Shown here: in pieces, positions 53,933-64,000 of the stretch
Layout of the letters: every line of letters begins with the position of its first letter
How positions within the stretch are numbered: position 1 is the first letter of the stretch
Notes under the pieces: generated by a model
Told to the model about the DNA's origin: nothing
Database searches by the model: none
What the model saw: the letters and a program-made list of their open reading frames with translations, nothing else
Assembly (NCBI GenBank): GCA_018398815.1
Contig: CM031611.1
Coordinates: 48,037,090-48,101,089 of the forward strand
DNA length: 64,000 nt
Direction of reading: 5' to 3'
Origin: Conus ventricosus
Lineage: Eukaryota; Mollusca; Gastropoda; Neogastropoda; Conidae
Program-made: the position numbers and the translations under genes

Positions 53933-54550
53933 ACAACATGTGGAGGAGTTAAGAGCTTCTGTCCTGCGTTTGGACTGTATTATGGCACTGGACTTGATCA
54001 CACTTCCCTTTTGCATAACACATCCCACCATTATCTAGGCCTAAAAGCTACAGCCACAACATGTGAAGGAGTTAAGAGCTTCTGTCCTGCGTTTCTACTG
54101 TATTATGGCACTGTACTTGACCACACTTCCCTTTTGCATAACATATCCCACCATTATCTAGGCCTAAAAGCTAGAGCCACAACATGTGAAGGAGTTAAGA
54201 GCTTCTGTCCTGCGTTTCTACTGTATTATGGCACTGTACTTGACCACACTTCCCTTTTGCATAACACATCCCACCATTATCTAGGCCTAAAAGCTACAGC
54301 CACAACATGTGAAGGAGTTAAGAGCTTCTGTCCCGAGTTTCTACTGTATTATGGCACTGTACTTGACCACACTTCCCTTTTGCATAACACATCCCACCAT
54401 TATCTAGGCCTAAAAGCTACAGCCACAACATGTGAAGGAGTTAAGAGCTTCTGTCCCGAGTTTCTACTGTATTATGGCACTGTACTTGACAACACTTCCC
54501 TTTTGCATAACACATCCCAGCATCATCTAGGCCTAGGCCTAAAAGCTGCA
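53933..54550. repeat. Tandem array, 123-bp unit, 5 copies
   Basis: acaacatgtg recurs at 53933, 54056, 54179, 54302 and 54425. Units are over 95 percent alike, with changes such as tgcgttt to cgagttt. 123 is 41 codons, so a plus-strand frame of 253 codons stays open (53834-54595) with the repeating peptide EGVKSFCPAFLLYYGTVLDH. There is no known domain, signal peptide or splice evidence; a periodic artefact is most likely. Confidence 0.95.
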
Positions 54551-54904
54551 CCCACCTCCAAATATGTCACAAAGAAGTATGAAAACCATTCTTAGAGATC
54601 AGAGTTCCCACTGACATGTACATCAGTCCCCTTTGTATCCATCTCTGTCGGCTGATATCATCTGGCACACACTCACTGAGCGAGACCCTTTCACAGCTCA
54701 CAATGAACAGCAAGACTGACGCAAGGATGAGGGTGGGTGGACAGTGTGAGACTGAGAGGAAGACACAGGCTGACAAACACTATGACAAAAGATCACACAC
54801 ACACAAAAAGACTGGAAGTGAGGCAAGAAAGACAAGGCAAAGCATGTACTGCACTGCAACAATGCAGACAACTTAAGGAATACAGCAACAAGGCTGAGAG
54901 ATTT

Positions 54905-54993
<89 letters not shown>

Positions 54994-55052
54994 CACATTA
55001 AACACATAAAACACACACACACACACACACTTGCATACATAAAACACACACA

Positions 55053-55092
<40 letters not shown>

Positions 55093-55509
55093 ACGTCAGA
55101 ATCATTGGCAAATGACAGATTAAATACGCACCAATGGTATTGATCTAAATGCATACGGCAAGCACCCCACTACACACCATCAACCAAGCATTTCGTAACC
55201 ACACAGGTCGTCAGGTATGTACAGAAATACGCCAGCCAATCAGGCCAACATGAAAACTGCATCAGTGACATTTCATTGTGAATCCCTAGTGGTTCAGGCT
55301 GCCCCACCCCCACCCCCCCCCCTCCCCCCACCCCCATTCATGTCTGGAGATAATGAATTATTAATCAAACTTGAAAAACCCTAATATACATCTCCATGAA
55401 ATCATTGTAGACTGATAAGTATCTCGTACCGAGTTGGTGGCCTGTGCGAGCATAGCTACGGGGTGTAGGGGATTGGATGTGTTGCACTGGGAAGGACAGG
55501 GCGGGAGGG

Positions 55510-55548
<39 letters not shown>

Positions 55549-56578
55549 CTGGAAGCTGGTGACAGAATGGAGGAGGGGGAGGGGAAGAGCAAGATGGCAG
55601 GGGGACAGGATGGGACGGTTGTGTGGCTTCACATCCCCCATCATTAGCCTACAGGTCACTGTGGGGTTTTTTCAATTTTGTTTTTCTTTCTTTTAACCCG
55701 TACTGGCCCCGAAAAGTATGATGGAATGTGCTGTCATCCTTTCAACATAAAGACTCATCGTCATAAAATGATCAAAAAAAAAAAAAAGAAAAGAAAAGAA
55801 AAAACTTTCATCGTCATGAAATGATGAAAGGAAAAAGTTGAAAAGCTGTCTAAAATTTCTGTGTCCATCCAGCAAAACAAACTAAAACAGGAAAATGGAA
55901 AGAAAAAAAAAAGAAAAAAAAAATCTTGAGAAGAGGGTGGGTAGGAACACATCATTTTTTGGATAATATGGTTTGTTTTGGTGTTCAGCGGTGAGCGAGT
56001 CCAGTGTCAATAGCATCATCGCACATTCAAAATACCACCAACAAATGGGAACAGGCTATTCTCGACAATCTTTTTTTTAAATATGGGCATCAACTGAATT
56101 TTCCTTCCAGAGCTGCTGCTTCTGTTACTCGGAATGCTGCTGTTAGTTTTACTACTTTTACTTTATCATTACTGTTTTATCACAATCATTATTACACATA
56201 CTGATTTGGTATAGTCCGGTCAAACCTTCATTTAAACAATGGAATATGCCTTTTGCTATGACAGTGAGTGGGGGTGGAGCGCTGTGGTTATCAGTTATGT
56301 TTGAGATGTAACAAAACAGATACCACATAAGTAATAACAACTGACTAACATATCATGTTATAAATGAAACAAAGACAAGCATACACTCTCTCTCTCTCTC
56401 TCTCCCTTCACATGCACTCATGCATGCACGCCCACGCATGCCCGCAAGCACGCACGCACCCACCCACCCACACACACACATCTTGTTATAAATGAAACAA
56501 AGACAAGCATTTACACACACACTCTCTCTCTCCCTTTACGTGCACCTATCCGCGCACATACACACTCACTCACTCTCT

Positions 56579-56611
<33 letters not shown>

Positions 56612-56623
56612 TTAACTGCATAA

Positions 56624-56694
<71 letters not shown>

Positions 56695-57597
56695 GAGAGA
56701 GGGAGAGGGAGGGAGGGAGACAGCAAGCAAGACAGCACAATACTTTCACTGCCCTCAACAAACTGAGCGTGCGTGCTATAGAAATAGAATACTTTGCATC
56801 GATGAAAACCTTGTTAACACCCATTTACCATGGTTTTCCCACGCTCAACTGCTATGTTAGAAAACCTCCAATCACCACTTACAATGTTCTTAATGCTTCA
56901 TGTTGACAATGCGTTATTACATTCGTGGTTTCCCACGCACGGCAATGAAATGACAAGCTAAACACACAGCGTTTAGTCATCACAGCCCTGCCACAGAAAC
57001 AAGGCCTGTTCAGAGCTCTCACACTTCTTCTGAGAAAAAGGTCACATTCTGAAAAGGCCATATCCTGAAAAAGATGACACCCTGATGAAAGAAACAAACA
57101 AACACGAAAGGTTTGTCACATGGTAGCTAAACTAGTGTGACACACTGATGATGGATAAGATTAGGCTGCGCCGAGAACACCGGCCATCACGCTTGATCTT
57201 TTTTTAACCCACATTTTTCTTTTAAAGCATCCTTAAAAATTAATGGAAAGCATTTAAGTGTTTAAAAAAATGTAAACAAAAACAAATTAAAAAAAAGTCG
57301 TATTCATGAGCTAACAGTCATTGCAGAGCAGACAGCTACTGTCAACCCAGAACAGTGGGTACCAATGTTCACAACCTTGTCGACAGAGTACTACAGTGGG
57401 TACCAATGTTCCCAACCTTGTCGACAGAGTACAACAACAACCACAATGACAACAACAAGCTGGCATGTCATAAAGTGTGACAAGAAATAAGAGTAAAACA
57501 GTTTCCTGAGGGGGAAAAAACCCCAGAATGGTCCACAAATGAAAAACAAAAACAAAACAGCGGACAAAAGTAAAGACATTTGTTAGAGAAGGCAGAG
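54551..57597. other. Non-coding flank, simple repeats
   Basis: (CT)n (54909-54957), (CA)n (54961-55090), poly-C (55304-55330), poly-G (55513-55548), (GA)n (56628-56709) and a 44-bp imperfect duplication (57352-57432; cagtgggtaccaatgttc). No gene was recognised. Confidence 0.6.
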
Positions 57598-58132
57598 TCG
57601 ATGAGAATGACAGAAAACAGAAAGCTAAATGACAGAAAACAGGAGGCTGAATGACAGAAAACAGGAGGCTGAATGACAGAAAACAGGAAGCTAAATGACA
57701 GAAAACAGGAGGCTGAATGACAGAAAACAGGAGGCTGAATGACAGAAAACAGAAAGCTAAATGACAGAAAACAGGAGGCTGAATGACAGAAAACAGGAGG
57801 CTGAATGACAGAAAACAGGAAGCTAAATGACAGAAAACAGGAGGCTGAATGACAGAAAACAGGAGGCTGAATGACAGAAAACAGAAGGCTGAATGACAGA
57901 AAACAGGAGGCTGAATGACAGAAAACAGGAGGCTGAATGACAGAAAACAGGAGGCTGAATGACAGAAAACAGGAGGCTGAATGACAGAAAACAGGAGGCT
58001 GAATGACAGAAAACAGGAGGCTGAATGACAGAAAACAGAAGGCTGAATGACAGAAAACAGAAGGCTGAATGACAGAAAACAGGAGGCTGAATGACAGAAA
58101 ACAGAAGGCTAAATGACAGAGAGTAGGAAACT
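57598..58132. repeat. Minisatellite, 22-bp unit, ~24 copies
   Basis: Units of the form aatgacagaaaacaggaggct, with variants at ggaggctgaat, ggaagctaaat and gaaggctgaat. The array ends in a divergent unit (gacagagagtaggaaac) directly against the 44-bp array. Confidence 0.98.
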
Positions 58133-58138
58133 AAATGA

Positions 58139-61100
58139 CCATGTTATTACAGAGTTTGCCTTCCTATGTATACACATGGAGACCATGTTATAAGTGTTGC
58201 TCTATGTATACACATGGAGACTGTTCTGTTGCCTTCCTATGTATACACATGGAGACCATGTTATTACAGTGTTTGCCTTCCTATGTATACACATGGAGAC
58301 CATGTTATTACAGTGTTTGCCTTCCTATGTATACACATGGAGACCATGTTATTACAGTGTTTGCCTTCCTATGTATACACATGGAGACCATGTTATTACA
58401 GTGTTTGCCTTCCTATGTATACACATGGAGACCATGTTATTACAGAGTTTGCCTTCCTATGTATACACATGGAGACCATGTTATTACAGTGTTTGCCTTC
58501 CTATGTATACACATGGAGACCATGTTATTACAGAGTTTGCCTTCCTATGTATACACATGGAGACCATGTTATTACAGTGTTTGCCTTCCTATGTATACAC
58601 ATGGAGACCATGTTATTACAGAGTTTGCCTTCCTATGTATACACATGGAGACCATGTTATTACAGTGTTTGCCTTCCTATGTATACACATGGAGACCATG
58701 TTATTACAGAGTTTGCCTTCCTATGTATACACATGGAGACCATGTTATTACAGTGTTTGCCTTCCTATGTATACACATGGAGACCATGTTATTACAGAGT
58801 TTGCCTTCCTATGTATACACATGGAGACCATGTTATTACAGTGTTTGCCTTCCTATGTATACACATGGAGACCATGTTATTACAGAGTTTGCCTTCCTAT
58901 GTATACACATGGAGACCATGTTATTACAGTGTTTGCCTTCCTATGTATACACATGGAGACCATGTTATTACAGAGTTTGCCTTCCTATGTATACACATGG
59001 AGACCATGTTATTACAGTGTTTGCCTTCCTATGTATACACATGGAGACCATGTTATTACAGAGTTTGCCTTCCTATGTATACACATGGAGACCATGTTAT
59101 TACAGAGTTTGCCTTCCTATGTATACACATGGAGACCATGTTATTACAGTGTTTGCCTTCCTATGTATACACATGGAGACCATGTTATTACAGAGTTTGC
59201 CTTCCTATGTATACACATGGAGACCATGTTATTACAGTGTTTGCCTTCCTATGTATACACATGGAGACCATGTTATTACAGAGTTTGCCTTCCTATGTAT
59301 ACACATGGAGACCATGTTATTACAGTGTTTGCCTTCCTATGTATACACATGGAGACCATGTTATTACAGTGTTTGCCTTCCTATGTATACACATGGAGAC
59401 CATGTTATTACAGAGTTTGCCTTCCTATGTATACACATGGAGACCATGTTATTACAGAGTTTGCCTTCCTATGTATACACATGGAGACCATGTTATTACA
59501 GTGTTTGCCTTCCTATGTATACACATGGAGACCATGTTATTACAGTGTTTGCCTTCCTATGTATACACATGGAGACCATGTTATTACAGTGTTTGCCTTC
59601 CTATGTATACACATGGAGACCATGTTATTACAGTGTTTGCCTTCCTATGTATACACATGGAGACCATGTTATTACAGTGTTTGCCTTCCTATGTATACAC
59701 ATGGAGACCATGTTATTACAGAGTTTGCCTTCCTATGTATACACATGGAGACCATGTTATTACAGTGTTTGCCTTCCTATGTATACACATGGAGACCATG
59801 TTATTACAGTGTTTGCCTTCCTATGTATACACATGGAGACCATGTTATTACAGTGTTTGCCTTCCTATGTATACACATGGAGACCATGTTATTACAGAGT
59901 TTGCCTTCCTATGTATACACATGGAGACCATGTTATTACAGAGTTTGCCTTCATATGTATACACATGGAGACCATGTTATTACAGAGTTTGCCTTCCTAT
60001 GTATACACATGGAGACCATGTTATTACAGTGTTTGCCTTCCTATGTATACACATGGAGACCATGTTATTACAGAGTTTGCCTTCCTATGTATACACATGG
60101 AGACCATGTTATTACAGTGTTTGCCTTCCTATGTATACACATGGAGACCATGTTATTACAGTGTTTGCCTTCCTATGTATACACATGGAGACCATGTTAT
60201 TACAGAGTTTGCCTTCCTATGTATACACATGGAGACCATGTTATTACAGAGTTTGCCTTCCTATGTATACACATGGAGACCATGTTATTACAGTGTTTGC
60301 CTTCCTATGTATACACATGGAGACCATGTTATTACAGTGTTTGCCTTCCTATGTATACACATGGAGACCATGTTATTACAGTGTTTGCCTTCCTATGTAT
60401 ACACATGGAGACCATGTTATTACAGTGTTTGCCTTCCTATGTATACACATGGAGACCATGTTATTACAGAGTTTGCCTTCCTATGTATACACATGGAGAC
60501 CATGTTATTACAGAGTTTGCCTTCCTATGTATACACATGGAGACCATGTTATTACAGAGTTTGCCTTCCTATGTATACACATGGAGACCATGTTATTACA
60601 GTGTTTGCCTTCCTATGTATACACATGGAGACCATGTTATTACAGTGTTTGCCTTCCTATGTATACACATGGAGACCATGTTATTACAGTGTTTGCCTTC
60701 CTATGTATACACATGGAGACCATGTTATTACAGAGTTTGCCTTCCTATGTATACACATGGAGACCATGTTATTACAGAGTTTGCCTTCCTATGTATACAC
60801 ATGGAGACCATGTTATTACAGAGTTTGCCTTCCTATGTATACACATGGAGACCATGTTATTACAGTGTTTGCCTTCCTATGTATACACATGGAGACCATG
60901 TTATTACAGAGTTTGCCTTCCTATGTATACACATGGAGACCATGTTATTACAGTGTTTGCCTTCCTATGTATACACATGGAGACCATGTTATTACAGTGT
61001 TTGCCTTCCTATGTATACACATGGAGACCATGTTATTACAGAGTTTGCCTTCCTATGTATACACATGGAGACCATGTTATTACAGAGTTTGCCTTCCTAT

Positions 61101-61680
61101 GTATACACATGGAGACCATGTTATTACAGTGTTTGCCTTCCTATGTATACACATGGAGACCATGTTATTACAGTGTTTGCCTTCCTATGTATACACATGG
61201 AGACCATGTTATTACAGTGTTTGCCTTCCTATGTATACACATGGAGACCATGTTATTACAGTGTTTGCCTTCCTATGTATACACATGGAGACCATGTTAT
61301 TACAGAGTTTGCCTTCCTATGTATACACATGGAGACCATGTTATTACAGAGTTTGCCTTCCTATGTATACACATGGAGACCATGTTATTACAGAGTTTGC
61401 CTTCCTATGTATACACATGGAGACCATGTTATTACAGTGTTTGCCTTCCTATGTATACACATGGAGACCATGTTATTACAGTGTTTGCCTTCCTATGTAT
61501 ACACATGGAGACCATGTTATTACAGTGTTTGCCTTCCTATGTATACACATGGAGACCATGTTATTACAGTGTTTGCCTTCCTATGTATACACATGGAGAC
61601 CATGTTATTACAGTGTTTGCCTTCCCAAGTATACACATGAAGACCACATTATTACAGTGTTTGTCTTCCCATGTATACAT
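58139..61680. repeat. Minisatellite, 44-bp unit, ~80 copies
   Basis: The unit contains ttattacag[t/a]gtttgcc, ttcctatgtatacacatgg and agaccatg. It is almost invariant except for one t/a site. The first units (58139-58260) and last (61625-61680) are divergent. The unit has no stop codon in any plus frame, so three overlapping open frames of more than 1,100 codons run through it (58135-61905, 58166-61861, 58194-61640). Each cycles through the same three peptide registers. The minus strand has stops. No start context, splice site or domain supports a gene. Confidence 0.99.

Positions 61681-64000
<2,320 letters not shown>

Noticed and set aside
57598..61680. CRISPR array
   Set aside because: Repeats are directly adjacent without unique spacers, and the genome is eukaryotic.

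Overview
This is eukaryotic nuclear DNA. It has AT-rich intergenic and intronic sequence, many (CA)n, (GA)n and long poly-G/poly-C tracts, tRNA-derived SINE-like repeats, a decayed LINE tail and several large minisatellites. There is one large spliced gene with canonical GT-AG introns. Repeat style and protein relationship suggest a lophotrochozoan invertebrate, most likely a mollusc (inference; no species marker is visible).

The only gene I can support is on the minus strand, from about 48675 (start codon) down to 11879 (stop codon). Sixteen coding exons encode a homologue of Dispatched homolog 3 (DISP3, also called PTCHD2). This is a 12-TM RND/Patched-family membrane protein with a sterol-sensing domain. 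Exon order, splice phases and residue-level similarity to vertebrate DISP3 agree from the N-terminal membrane segment through the sterol-sensing domain (exons 3-5), the acidic cytoplasmic linker (exons 6-7), the second luminal domain (exons 8-13) and the C-terminal RND bundle (exons 14-16). Four exons (1, 7, 9, 10) hold apparent single-base frame slips. The residues on both sides of the slips in exons 1, 7 and 10 are conserved and the splice sites are intact, so residual assembly indels are the simplest explanation, but a decaying gene cannot be excluded. Part of the second luminal domain known from vertebrate DISP3 was not found in the 14.5-kb intron between exons 9 and 10.

Layout: 1-11878, 3' flank with an 0.84-kb direct duplication and repeats; 11879-48675, the Disp3 locus with repeat-rich introns (an exon-derived tandem array at 19.5-20.2 kb, a LINE tail at 17.5-17.9 kb, SINE-like copies at 20.4, 26, 31.5 and 41.8 kb, a foldback element at 34.5-34.9 kb, a 78-bp minisatellite at 40-41.4 kb and a second foldback element at 45-46 kb); 48693-64000, 5' flank with a hammerhead self-cleaving ribozyme motif at 49880-49932, a possible exon near 52.1 kb, a 123-bp array at 53.9-54.5 kb and adjoining 22-bp and 44-bp minisatellites at 57.6-61.7 kb.

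The long open frames across the minisatellites are products of repeat periodicity and are not called as genes. The most notable items are the minimal type I hammerhead with a palindromic stem III, the tandem amplification of the exon 11 splice-acceptor boundary, and the two foldback elements with G- or C-rich spacers.
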